Source: Branchipolynoe longqiensis
Taxonomy: Eukaryota; Annelida; Polychaeta; Phyllodocida; Polynoidae
Assembly (NCBI GenBank): GCA_030323885.1
Contig: CM059193.1
Span: 91,079,990 to 91,143,989 of the forward strand
Direction: 5' to 3'
DNA length: 64,000 nucleotides
The first letter of the stretch is position 1. The number at the start of each line of letters is the position of its first letter. The position numbers and the translations under genes are program-made. The notes below the pieces were generated by a model. That model was not told where the DNA came from, searched no databases, and saw only the letters and a program-made list of their open reading frames with translations. Below, one piece after another: positions 10,647 to 20,018 of this stretch.

Positions 10647-10920
10647 TGTAGTAGTCTGCACTGACCTCTTAGGCAGGGACCAGCATAGACAGGTAGACGT
10701 GGGTAGTATGGTGATATCAGGGAGCCTAGGTCGTGCAATGGTTTGCACACTGGCCCGGAATGCAAAGAGATGTGGGTTTGAGTCCCGCTCTAGGCACAAT
10801 ATTTCCCATTTGATTCACCCCCATTGCACTGTTGCCATGACCATGATCCTGTACAAGCTATGCGCTGTTGATCCTACCCTCTGTCTATATATGTAAGTGT
10901 ATTGCCTGTATGTACAATTC
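10647..10920 (+). mobile_element. SINE-2 copy
   Basis: Starts with the conserved 44-bp head (TGTAGTAGTCTGCACTGACC). The tRNA-like region at 10724-10796 has 7-bp acceptor pairing (GCCTAGG with the complement CTCTAGGC), an A-box-like TCGTGCAATGGTTTGCAC and a B box GGGTTTGAGTCCC. It then has a SINE-specific body (CATGACCATGATCCTGTACA). The tRNA part is closest to tRNA-Gln in the D-arm, but its anticodon arm does not pair well. Not a functional tRNA. Confidence 0.85.
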
Positions 10921-11596
10921 TCGGATTAAGTATGTATTGAGTATCGAGATGGCTAAATGGGAAACAGTACTCCCTTTATAATGCTCATGCCGGGGGAGGG
11001 AAGAAGTGCCCCTTTAAGCAGAATCCTGCCCCCTTATCTCATCCAGCCCGTATCTTGCCCAGCCACACGGTCACTGGCATGTTATGTGGTAATCCATGAT
11101 GGCTAGGTGGTGGCCGGGGCTGGGTGGGAGGGGGGGGGGGTGAGTCCTTAAAGCAGCCAATGGTGAACTATGTTAGGGAGAGATCATGCGGGAGAGGAAT
11201 GACTGGTGTGCATGAGTATAATAGCCAATAAGGAGGTCTATAACATCCACTGTTGTATGTATCTGAAAACATTATATAAGTGAATAAAATTAAGCATTCA
11301 GCCTGTTATCTATCTATTATCTACTCACTCGGATCGCGTGTTGTGTTGTGTGTTGTATCTACTATGGGGTAAGCTCTGATATATAATTCATATAATAAGG
11401 AAGAGAAAAGGGGAGCTATGAACCGTACACATTACACAGGATATCAGGGCAGTATAGCCTTGTTGAGCAGTACAGCTAATAACATGAGAGAACATAATAA
11501 CAGTAACCATAACCTCTGCATACCACCCAACAGGATCCGCCTTCAATAGCATTTTAATGCCCGCATATATGACATGCGGGGACCTGCAAATATGGG
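10921..11596. other. Unassigned region
   Basis: Mixed-composition sequence with a G run near 11131-11140 and short CTAT repeats near 11308. I see no gene or repeat with a second copy here. Confidence 0.4.
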
Positions 11597-11690
11597 TATG
11601 TAATTGTAAGCATTAAAAGACTTACAATTCCAGGAGGACGAGTGTAGTAGTCTGCACTGACCTCTTAGGCAGGGAGCTGCTTAAGCATCT
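11597..11690 (+). mobile_element. SINE-2 junction fragment (tail then next head)
   Basis: TGTAATTGTAAGCATTAAAA and GACTTACAATTCCAGGAGGA are the SINE-2 3' end. They are followed at once by the head of a second unit, GTGTAGTAGTCTGCACTGAC. It therefore preserves a head-to-tail junction and nothing else. Confidence 0.75.
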
Positions 11691-11721
11691 AATGTACAAA
11701 AAAAACCAAATATATGCATAG

Positions 11722-11832
11722 TTAAAGTTGCATGGTCCTATGGTATAAATGTATTTTCAAAACTAAAACACTTACCTACATTTGATCCTACATATCTAAC
11801 TTAGATACTGGTGCCCACACTAATCAATTGGT
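11722..11832 (+). mobile_element. MITE-T fragment
   Basis: Begins TTAAAGTTGCATGGTCC, the family terminus. It then jumps to internal sequence (CCTACATATCTAACTTAGAT), so most of the element is deleted. Confidence 0.7.
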
Positions 11833-12185
11833 GCTGTATTTATGGAATCAATCCGATTTGACAAGAATATACGTTCACACCACTGCTAGAGGAAGCCATG
11901 TGCCTCAGAACTCACTCTCTAAGATGCAGGTCAATCTGCTGACCTCTCTGAGGCTCTCGGTGGTCATGGACTAGTTTCACACACCATGTAATCAGCCTGA
12001 GCAAGACTGAGGCACTCTCCAGAAACAGGCTGTTTTGTTTATGTTCAGCAGAGCTGCTGTTATCTGTTATTCTTCTCATTAGCTAGATTATAAGTTGTGT
12101 TATCTCACTCACTTGATAATTAACTGAATAAAGTTTCACTGATATTGAACTGAAAGTGTAGGAATCATGATGTTTACTCCATGCC
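11833..12185. other. Unassigned region
   Basis: No gene found. The sequence between the MITE-T fragment and LINE-1 has no detected repeat partner. Confidence 0.4.
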
Positions 12186-12189
12186 AGTA

Positions 12190-13255
12190 TGTTATGCTAC
12201 GCTATGCTTCGTAGTGGTAAATGTCTCAAAGTGGTTAGTTCAGTATGGTAATGAGGTCAGTCTCGGAATCATCCGGGGTTACCAATGGGGTCAAGCAAGG
12301 TTGTGTACTGCCCATCACGCATGCTCGACCATGCTTCCTAGAACATGGGCGATGAGGCTTGTCGATAACAGTCCAGACAGAGCGCTGACCTATTCAATGT
12401 CGCACACTTCAGAGCGAGGACCAAGACGACTTGGATACTAGTGAGAGAGCTGCTATTTGCAGATGACAGTGCACTGGTTGCCCACTCTGCTGAAGAGATC
12501 CAGAAAATAGTGGACGCTTTCTTCGATGCATTAAAGAAGTTTGGCCTGAAGATTAACATCAAGAAGACAGAGGTGCTGTACCAACCCAACTGTACAAGAA
12601 CCCGAGAGAAGGAGATCATAGTTGACAGAAACAAGCTGAACTCTGTTCGTGAATTCACCTACCTCGGAAGCACTATATCAAGTGATGGACGCATTGATGC
12701 TGAAATACAGAGGAGGATGGCCAAGGCTAGCGCATCTTTCAGCCGACTACACCAGAGACCCATTCGGGTCAAATGCAAGATCTACCGTGCAATCGTACTA
12801 TCCATCCTACTATATGGAGCCGAGGCCTGGACAGTGTACAGACGACAGGTCAAAAAGATGCATGCCTTCATGATGCGACATCTGCATTCAATCATGAGGC
12901 TAACCTGGAAGGACAAAGTGACAAATAAGGAAATACTCGAACGGACGGGGCTGCCCTCTATGGAAGATCTTCTGATCAAAAAGAATCTCCGGTGGACTGG
13001 ACACCTCATGCGGATGTCATCAGCAGGCTACCAAAGCAGATCCTCTATTCTCTACTGTCTTCTGATTACAGAAAGAGAGGGCGCCCACGTCTCCGGTTCA
13101 AGGATACCATCAAGAGAAACCTGAAGCTGAGAGCCATTAAGACCGACTCATGGACGCAACTCTCACAGCAGAGAGCTAAATGGAGAGCAGCAGTCAAGTG
13201 ATGAAAGCAGTCTTTGTCGCATCGCGACCAACAGCATGATGATGATGATGATGAC
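12190..13255 (+). pseudogene. LINE-1: 5'-truncated reverse transcriptase with intact 3' end
   Basis: The 3' half of a non-LTR retrotransposon polymerase. Frame-broken RT block B reads VTNGVKQGCVLP (about 12280). Block C is ELLFADDSALVAHS (about 12447), with the catalytic FADD. Then come FGLKINIKKTEVLYQ, FTYLGSTISSDGRIDAEIQR and the thumb/C-terminal region with YGAEAWTVYRR, NLRWTGHLMRMSS and RKRGRPRLRFKDTIKRN, ending in RAKWRAAVK and a stop at about 13199. The main frame 12441-13124 is disrupted near 13020, and the downstream part continues in the frame ending at 13201. The short 3' UTR ends in (GAT)n. Target-primed integration in the nucleus is the expected family mechanism. The clade is not assigned; this type is common in animal genomes. 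No endonuclease domain remains, so the copy is dead. Confidence 0.88.
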
Positions 13256-13300
13256 ACCAAGTGACCATGGCAAGATTGGGAATGGTGTCACAGCCTTAGC
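13256..13300. other. Short spacer
   Basis: Links the LINE-1 (GAT)n tail to a MITE-T fragment. Nothing recognised. Confidence 0.4.
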
Positions 13301-13488
13301 TTCTAGGCCGGGTGTTTCGGCAAGCTTGCCGAAGTTATTTTGAATGCATTTACTTCAAATATCTTCAAAATAACTTTGCAGTCATCAAAACCAGTTTAGG
13401 ATAATGGTAAGTAGATCATAGTGATCAATTTACCATATTTATCTAAACCAGTTGGGAAAACTCACAAGCCATCGGACCATGCAACTTT
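13301..13488 (-). mobile_element. MITE-T fragment (reverse)
   Basis: Contains CGGCAAGCTTGCCGAAGTTA and the terminal CCATCGGACCATGCAACTTT. The other half of the element is missing. Confidence 0.75.
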
Positions 13489-13501
13489 GACTCATGGATA
13501 A

Positions 13502-14005
13502 ACAACACAAAACCACCACAGACTCATATGGGAGGCGGTCCTTAGCCGCTGCCGTATTGGCTACTCGTGGCTTACACATGCTTTTCTGCTCAAGGGGGAG
13601 CCTCCCCCTGAATGTATTGGGTGTCAGTCCCGGGTGACACTCAAACACATTTTTACTAAGTTGTGTTTTTTTGGCCCTGCGCCAACAGTTCTACACTGCA
13701 GACAGTATGCAAGAAAACATTTTAGCCTTTTTGAGGGCAGCTGGACTGTACCACCTCATATAGTTTACTAAATAAATTCTATCAATTATTAATAAAACCT
13801 TTCTTTTTGTATGGGAATTTGTTTCCCTTGACCACAAATATATGAGTGTGAGCTTTCTAATTTAATGAGTGTCTATTGGCACATAATTGATTGGCTGCTT
13901 TTACATGTAAAAGCGATGGTTTGAACAAAAAACTAAATTTCTCGCTGTGAATATGGCCTATGCTGCCGACACAGCGTAAAGCAACCACCAATCAATCAAT
14001 CAATC
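13502..14005 (+). pseudogene. LINE-3: C-terminal CCHC domain, 3' UTR and (AATC)n tail
   Basis: An open frame from about 13502 to a TAA at 13769-13771 reads LSRCRIGYSWLTHAFLLKGE followed by PPPECIGCQSRVTLKHIF. This is the C-terminal segment typical of Jockey/I-like LINEs, with a CX2C...H arrangement. A 3' UTR of about 215 bp follows (CTATCAATTATTAATAAAAC, TTTACATGTAAAAGCGATGG), ending in (AATC)n at 13988-14005. The copy is 5'-truncated, and the 17.24-kb insertion is a shorter sister copy. Confidence 0.85.
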
Positions 14006-14180
14006 AAAAACACAACACACATTTGGACTGAGACCAGTTTACTGTCATCTGAAAACTACCCATATCATACATATAGTACAAATACATACAATTAAACCAG
14101 GAACGAATAGTAGTAACGGCAGCCTGGTTACATGAATTGCCACCTGTGTCGCCACTGTCCAACGAGATCCGGGACACCAG
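14006..14180. other. Unassigned spacer
   Basis: No structure recognised before the 8-bp array. Confidence 0.35.
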
Positions 14181-14502
14181 GACACTGGGATACTGGACCA
14201 CTGGGACACTGGGACATTGTGACACTGGTATACTGGAGCACTATGACACTGTGACACTGGGACACTGGAAAACTGTGACACCGTGACACTGGAGCACTGT
14301 GACACTGGGACACTGGAACACTGTGACACTGGGACACTGGAGCACTGTGACACTGTGACACTGGGACACTGGAACACTGTGACACTGTGACACTGGGACA
14401 CTGGAACACTGTGACACTGGGACACTGGAACACTGTGACACTGTGACACTGGGACACTGGGACACTGGGACACTGGGATAGACACACACACACACACACA
14501 CC
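14181..14502. repeat. 8-bp minisatellite CACTGKRA, about 37 units, with a (CA)n end
   Basis: Units alternate CACTGGGA, CACTGGAA and CACTGTGA, often as a 24-bp trio. Because 8 is not a multiple of 3, all three minus frames stay open over 24-bp cycles and give VSQCPSV-like peptides, which are artefacts. The array ends in (CA)n at 14482-14502. Confidence 0.93.
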
Positions 14503-14875
14503 CAGTGACTCTGGGCCCCAGCCAGTAATTACCCGGCTCGTACCCCCGGCCCCTACCCCGCCCCTACCCTCCCCCTGCTCGCCCACCCCCGGGCCGTGCG
14601 CGTGTGAATGCGCAACTGGCGCGAATTGGCGCCTGGTTCCAGGACCAACGAGTGGCGCCCCCTATGTTGACACACATGGCGCACGCGCCTGCGCGGACAG
14701 AGGCGACGACTTAGACTTAGAGCCGGCTGATTGCTTTAAAAAAACAAGTGAAAAAAGCCCAAAACAGGCCTAAAACTCCCAACTGGAGGGGGCGCTGGCA
14801 TCAGTTGTGGGAGTTAAGTAGGGTATCTGCGACTCGCAGGCCTGGTTGGCTGTAGTGTAATTAAAGGGTGATCAT
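14503..14875. other. GC/CpG-rich segment and unassigned sequence
   Basis: 14510-14710 is CpG-rich (GTGCGCGTGTGAATGCGCAA, GGCGCACGCGCCTGCGCGG). 14711-14875 is ordinary. No ORF of interest. Confidence 0.45.
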
Positions 14876-15645
14876 AGGCACTCACTTGATCTGTTGTGTA
14901 ATTCCTTATGTAAGTAGGAATAACAGTGAGGGAATACAGACTCAATTGATCTGTTAAGTAATTCTTTATGTAAATATAAATAACAATGAGCCCCTAGACA
15001 CTCACTGGTTATGTGCTTGATGTGTTAAGTAATGTGTTATGTAACTATACATAATTATGTGTTTCTAGACACTCACTGGTTATGCACTTGATCTGTTACG
15101 TAATGTGTTATGTAAATATCGTAATGATGAGCCTCTAGCCACTCACTGGTTATGTGCTTGATGCGTTGCATAATGTGTTATGTAAATATAGATAACAATG
15201 AGCCTCTAGGCACTCACTGGTTATGTTTTTGATCTGTTAAGTTATGTGTTATGGAACTAGTAATAACGATGAGCCTCTAGACACTCACTGGTTATCTGCT
15301 TGATCTGTTACATAATATGTTATGTAAATATAAATAATGAGCCTCTGGACACTCACTGGTTATGTGCTTGATCTGTAGCATAATATATTATGTAAATATA
15401 ACTAACAAAGAGCATATCGACCTCACTGGTTATGTGCTTGATCTCTTAAGTAATGTGTTATGTAACTATAAATAACAATGAACCCCTAGACACTCTATGG
15501 GTATGTGCTTGAGGTGGTATATAAAGTGTTATGTAAATATAAATAACGATGAGCCTCTAGACCTCACTGGTTATGTTATGCAATATATTATGTAACGATA
15601 AATAACAGTAACCTCATAGACACTCACTTAAGCTGATATGTAATG
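14876..15645. repeat. 71-bp satellite, block 1 (about 11 units)
   Basis: The unit contains CACTCACTGGTTATGTGCTT, GATCTGTTAAGTAATGTGTT, ATGTAAATATAAATAACAAT and GAGCCTCTAGA. Its continuation is found at 16253-16458 and 17805-17960, so the array was split by FB-1 and LTR-B. Confidence 0.88.
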
Positions 15646-15647
15646 CA

Positions 15648-16252
15648 TAAAGGGCGCATTCCTTACACACAGTATGTGGTATGCGGCATGCGGCATGCAG
15701 TATGCAAATGGCATGATTCCTTACATGCGGCATGCGGCATGCGGCACCTGCCTGGCTATATTTAAAAAATATAAATAAACAAGTATACTCAATACTGCAC
15801 TGTATATGCACCAATAATGGATTTATAGCCTTGTACCTCTTGGTACGTCACATGGGGGTTCCTACCTTTATAATTACCAAATTATAGATAAGTATTCATA
15901 TTTTGTGGCTATGGTAGCATTTTTACCAACCCGAAACCCACCACCACCACTACCATATGTTTCCCCTCTGCACCCTTGTGTGTGACCGTTCCGTAATGAT
16001 CAGTTGCCTCTCCTCGTCTAAAACTAATGGACAAGTGCAACTGACATTTCTATTCGCACATCGCATGCCGCATGCCACATGCCGCACCAATCGCTACAGG
16101 GACCGATCGAGTTGACGCATTCGCATTCGCATTCGCATTCGCATAGCGCGTGTAAGGAATGTAGTCCATTGACTTCAAGGCGTTTCGATTTTTTGCCGCA
16201 TTCGCATTCGCATACCGCATGCCGCATGCCGCATGTAAGGAATGCGCCCTTA
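15648..16252. mobile_element. Foldback element FB-1, copy 1
   Basis: Inverted ends TAAAGGGCGCATTCCTTACA and TGTAAGGAATGCGCCCTTA. Arms carry reiterated GCGGCATGC (left) and GCATTC/GCATGCC (right, 16118-16145 and 16199-16235). The body includes TGTTTCCCCTCTGCACCC and TCTCCTCGTCTAAAACTAAT, shared with the 31.2-kb copy. It interrupts the 71-bp satellite. His/Ser and Ala/Asn repeat frames are products of the hexamer. Confidence 0.87.
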
Positions 16253-16458
16253 ACACAAATACAAATAACAATTCATGGTCATGTGTGTGATATGTTATGT
16301 ATGTATTATGTAAATATGAATAATAATTCATGGTTGTGTGTGTGATATGTTAAGTATGTATTATGTAAATATGAATAACAATGCATGGTTATGTGTGTGA
16401 TATGTTATGTATGCAATATTTACATATGAATACAAATTGATGGTTATGTGTATGATCT
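16253..16458. repeat. 71-bp satellite, block 2
   Basis: About three to four units of a diverged, shorter form (TTCATGGTTATGTGTGTGAT, ATGTTATGTATGTATTATG). Confidence 0.75.
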
Positions 16459-16596
16459 TGTACAGTTGGTACCCGGATCTTTGGATGTGCAAGTAGGCTG
16501 TAGGGAAGTACGATACAGACAAGAAGAAAGAGAAAGTAATAGTGAAGAGAGTAAGGGAAGGCAAGTCTTCTATCTTTATTTGCATAGTACACAGGT

Positions 16597-16993
16597 ATAG
16601 CAATACCTCAGGGAGTTTGATGCCCCTGCCCTGCAGAGTTGTAAACCACTGCCTTGTGGTACAGGTTCTTGACAGAACCGAAGGGTAAGGGAGCAATCCC
16701 TAAACAGAAAACCATGTCACTGTGGCAGCATTAAGGGCGGTTGATGTATGGAACTCCCAACATCTCCCGACCAGCCACTGCAGGGACAAATAGTTTTGCG
16801 CCTGTCTTGACATGTTCTCGCCAGTGTGAAACCTCTATTTGCTCCCTGAGAGAGTGCCGCTGGTAACTTGCAAAAGCCAGCAGCACTTCAACACTTTTGC
16901 AGGCAGCTTTCATGAAATGTAAATAGAGAGCGGCAGTCAAGTAATGAAAGCAGTCTTTGTCGCATTGCGAGCAACAGCATGATGATGATGATG
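16597..16993 (+). mobile_element. Element D, full-length chimeric retroposon
   Basis: 397 bp bounded by a perfect 8-bp TSD ACACAGGT (16589-16596, 16994-17001). The 5' part (CAATACCTCAGGGAGTTTGA to GCAGGCAGCTTTCATGAAAT) is unrelated to LINE-1. The last ~75 bp (GAGAGCGGCAGTCAAGTAAT, CAGTCTTTGTCGCATTGCGA, then (GAT)n) is the LINE-1 3' end. That arrangement, plus a TSD, marks a non-autonomous retroposon using LINE-1 machinery. No RNA polymerase III boxes are obvious. Confidence 0.85.
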
Positions 16994-17241
16994 ACACAGG
17001 TTCCCTGGTATGGTGTCACACCACCCCTGTCAGCCAATAGGAGAACAACATTTCCAGTCCCCATGGCAACTGGGTGTCTGCCCACCACCAGTGGCTGCCT
17101 GGCCACCACCAACATTGATCTAGCTGCTCCTCACAGTCTGATTGTGTTGACCCCTACTGGATTGTGTTGACCCTTACTCGGGCAGAACGGCCAGATCCTG
17201 AGTGCCACTGCACTCAACCTGCCAGCACTCACTATGTCATC

Positions 17242-17653
17242 TCAGTCCCTGCTGACACTCAAACACATTTTACTAAGTTGCATTGATTTTTTGGCCCTGC
17301 GCCAACAGTTCTACACTGCAGACAGTATGCATGACCTTTTTACTAAGGTCAAACAGGAAAACATTTTAGCCTTTTTGAGGGCAGCTGGACTGTACCAGTT
17401 CATATAGTTTACTAAATAGATTCTATCAATTATTAATAAAACTTTTCTTTTTTTATGGGAATTTGTTTCCCTTGACCACAAATATATGAGTGTGAGCTTT
17501 CTAATTTAATGAGTGTATATTGGCACATAATTCATTGTCTGCTTTTACATGTAAAAGCGATGGTTTGAACAAAAAACTAACATTTCTCACCGTGAATATG
17601 GCCTATGCTGCCGACACGGCATCAAGCAAGCACCAATCAATCAATCAATCAAT
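17242..17653 (+). mobile_element. LINE-3 5'-truncated insertion
   Basis: Begins TCAGTCCCTGCTGACACTCA, corresponding to the CCHC region, and ends in (AATC)n. It is flanked by a perfect 12-bp TSD CACTATGTCATC (17230-17241, 17654-17665). Compared with the 13.5-kb copy, its coding part is only a short remnant. Confidence 0.92.
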
Positions 17654-17808
17654 CACTATGTCATCCACATGAACTTAGTTATAGCCCAACCAATACATAC
17701 ATATACATACATACATATACATACAAGCTCACTTGGCTAGTTAAACGAATAACACCTCACATAATAGCACCCCCCACACCTGCCGTATATCAGAGCATTT
17801 TACAATCT

Positions 17809-17960
17809 GTTATGTAGTGCATTATGCAAATATGAATAGCAGTGAGCTGACAGATATTCACCGGTTATGTGCTTAATCGGCTATGAAATGTATTATGTGA
17901 ATATGAATGACAATTCATGGTTATGTATGTGAGCTGTTATGTTATGCATTAACACATTTA
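17809..17960. repeat. 71-bp satellite, block 3
   Basis: Continues the array after the LTR-B insertion (TTCACCGGTTATGTGCTTAA, ATGTATTATGTGAATATGAA). Confidence 0.75.
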
Positions 17961-17976
17961 CTCAATGCTCAGTCTG

Positions 17977-18090
17977 TGAGAAAGGTAAATAGCGATGAAA
18001 GGAGGAGACCCAACCAGCTTGTACAGGGTCACTGGGTAGACTTAACAAGCTCTTCCTTATTACAGCACATACTATGCCTATGCAGTTAAA
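17977..18090 (+). repeat. Dispersed repeat F, copy 1
   Basis: AGGAGGAGACCCAACCAGCT and the following CACTGGGTAGACTTAACAAG recur at 29.1 kb and 53.83 kb. About 110 bp, class unknown. Confidence 0.6.
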
Positions 18091-18136
18091 GCCCACATCG
18101 AAATACTAGCCATATACTTTGTTTACCCATTTACAA

Positions 18137-18640
18137 GTGTAGTAGTCTGCACTGACCTCTCAGGCAAGGATCCGCATAGACAGGTTGGCGTGGGTAGTGT
18201 GCCGTCATCAGGGAGCCTAGGTGGCATAATGATTAGCACACTAGCCTGGAATGCAAAGAGATGTGGGTTCGAGTCCTGCTCTAGGTGCAACATTTCCCAT
18301 TGTCATTACCTCCAATGGCACTGGTGCCATGACCAGGATCCTATACAAGCTACTCGCTGTATAGTTGTTGAACCTACCCTCCTGTGTATGTATGTGTTAG
18401 TGCATTGCCTGTATGTATGTAATTGTAAGCTTTAAAAGACTTACAATTCCAGGGGGACGAGTGTAGTGGTCTGCACTGACCTCTCAGGCAAGGAGCCGGA
18501 TAGACAGGTAGGTGTGGGTAGTGTGGTGAAATCAGGACAGCCTAGGTGGTGTAATGGTTAGCACACTAACCTGGAATGCAAAGAGTTGTGGGTTCGAGTC
18601 CCGCTGGAGGCACAATACTTCCTATTTTCATTACCTCCCA
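18137..18640 (+). mobile_element. SINE-2 head-to-tail dimer
   Basis: Unit 1 (18137-18460) is complete: 44-bp head, tRNA-like region 18215-18288 with B box GGGTTCGAGTCC, body, and tail CTTACAATTCCAGGGGGACG. Unit 2 starts without a gap at 18461 (GTGTAGTGGTCTGCACTGAC) and stops after its tRNA-like region. Abutting units with no TSD between them suggest tandem amplification, not independent insertion. Confidence 0.85.
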
Positions 18641-18700
18641 TGACACAAGCATAGCACAGAAACACCTAACTGCCCTAGATGTTTAATGTGTACAAATGAA

Positions 18701-18931
18701 GAGTTCAGGCGCAAAACCACATAAATGCCAATCCAACAATTTAATTAAACTAAAATATCTTTATCTAAAGGTAATTTTAATTCTCACTATTCCCACTTTT
18801 CTTGTGATGAAATAGTTATGTAGCGATGAACGAAACAATCGGAATGTAAAGAATTAGCCTTCTGACAGTTTTGACTGCAATGTTTATCTCTATTTCTGGA
18901 TTGGCGTTTATGGGGTTTTTCGCCTGAACTC
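18701..18931. mobile_element. MITE-P, compact copy
   Basis: 231 bp with long inverted ends: GAGTTCAGGCGCAAAACCAC at the left, and TTTATGGGGTTTTTCGCCTG then AACTC at the right. No coding capacity. It serves as the length standard for the family. Confidence 0.87.
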
Positions 18932-19265
18932 CTCTTGTAGCTAATTTGGATCTGCGAGATGAAATCTAGATAAATGGTTCAGTTTTGGGAAATTTATGTT
19001 TTTAGTGGATTATGCAGTTTTATGATGCTTGAATCACTTCCGGTTGAAGGCTTGTCATCGGAGGGTTAATAAGCATGCCATACAAGTGTGTGAGATAGGC
19101 GTGATTGATTGGTGGTGGTTTAACGTCATGTCCCATGACAAATGCCACATTCGCGCTCAGATAGGATTGCACAGATCAATAGATAGATAATGCTTTAGAG
19201 GGCTGGAATTTCTATTCAAATAACCCAGCCGTCATAATTCAAAACACCACAACCGATATCGAAAA
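18932..19265. other. Unassigned region with a possible repeat edge
   Basis: TGATTGATTGGTGGTGGTTT at about 19090 resembles the reverse of a (AATC)n retroposon end, but I see no body to go with it. Confidence 0.35.
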
Positions 19266-19269
19266 AGAA

Positions 19270-19555
19270 AAGTTTTTTTAATTTAACGACGCCTCTAGAG
19301 CACATTGATTTTTATCATCAGCTATCGGATGTCAAACATATGTTCATTCCGACATATTTTCTAGGAGGAAACCCACTGCCACCACATAGGGGGGGTGCTT
19401 TCCGATAAGCAGCAAGGGGTCTTTAATGTGCACTTTCCCACAGACAGGACAGCACATACCACAGCCTTTGATGAACCAGTTGTGGACCACTGGTTGGAAC
19501 GGAAAATAGCCGAAACTTAAAATGTGCCCACTGAGCAGGATCGATAGGATGACCT
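19270..19555 (+). mobile_element. Dispersed retroposon resembling a widespread molluscan repeat
   Basis: Contains TTTAACGACGCCTCTAGAGC, GCTATCGGATGTCAAACATA, CCACAGACAGGACAGCACAT and CCACTGGTTGGAACGGAAAA in order. I recall this block order from a SINE-like repeat common in mollusc genomes. That is memory, not a search. Only one copy is in this window, which supports the taxonomic guess. Confidence 0.6.
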
Positions 19556-19620
19556 ACACCTTCACAGGTGGACATTCTACTGCTCCCTCACATCCAGTGG
19601 ACCAACAAGTATTACGGTGA

Positions 19621-19949
19621 AACTATGAGTAGATACAATGAAGGGACAAGATTTACAATTGAAGATCTCTTTTCCTAAACGTGATGAACGCTGACCGAAA
19701 AAAAAGAGCTTGCAATGGCAATGCCAAGCTCATAGCTCGTGCTTTGGAAAAGAGCTATTCATATGTGTATATATATTTGAAGAGCTCTTTAAATATATGA
19801 AGAGCTATTTTCCAAAGTACGAGCTATGCGCTTGGCATTAGCATTACAAGCTCATTTTTTGGATCGGCGCTTATCGCGTTTTGGAAAAAAGCTCTTCAAT
19901 TGCAACTCTTTATAAAGATTGCCCAATTTGTAAAGTCTTTGTCATAGTT
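19621..19949. mobile_element. Foldback element FB-6
   Basis: Near-palindrome of about 330 bp with ends AACTATGA and TCATAGTT. Paired arms include GCAATGCCAAGCTCATAGCT (about 19719) against the complement of GCGCTTGGCATTAGCATTAC, and CTTTGGAAAAGAGCTATTCA against its mirrored form. The AT-rich centre lies at about 19765-19800. No ORF. Confidence 0.8.
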
Positions 19950-20018
19950 TAATATAACCATTTGCAATTTGTTGTAAGGCAATAATAGAAGTGGTAGCAA
20001 ATAAAAAGATATGCGTAT

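Larger units (their letters stand above)
16459..17804 (-). mobile_element. LTR-B solo LTR carrying two nested retroposons
   Basis: The plus strand starts TGTACAGTTGGTACCC and ends GAGCATTTTACA, giving TGTA...TACA termini, with a perfect 4-bp TSD ATCT at 16455-16458 and 17805-17808. Removing element D (16597-16993), the LINE-3 insert (17242-17653) and their TSD copies leaves about 517 bp, matching the 54.1-kb copy (531 bp). Orientation is inferred from LTR-A, whose TATA and AATAAA-like motifs read on the other strand. No internal gag/pol is present. Confidence 0.85.

Noticed and set aside
10724..10796. Functional tRNA gene
   Set aside because: The acceptor and T arms pair, but the anticodon stem does not. 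The sequence recurs many times inside a larger repeat with a conserved head and tail, so it is a SINE promoter region.
14045..14586. Minus-strand frames encoding repeated SQCPSVPV peptides
   Set aside because: The 8-bp minisatellite keeps all three frames open. This is not evidence of a repetitive protein.
16024..16345. His/Ser and Ala/Asn repeat peptides
   Set aside because: Translations of the GCATTC hexamer in the FB-1 arms.
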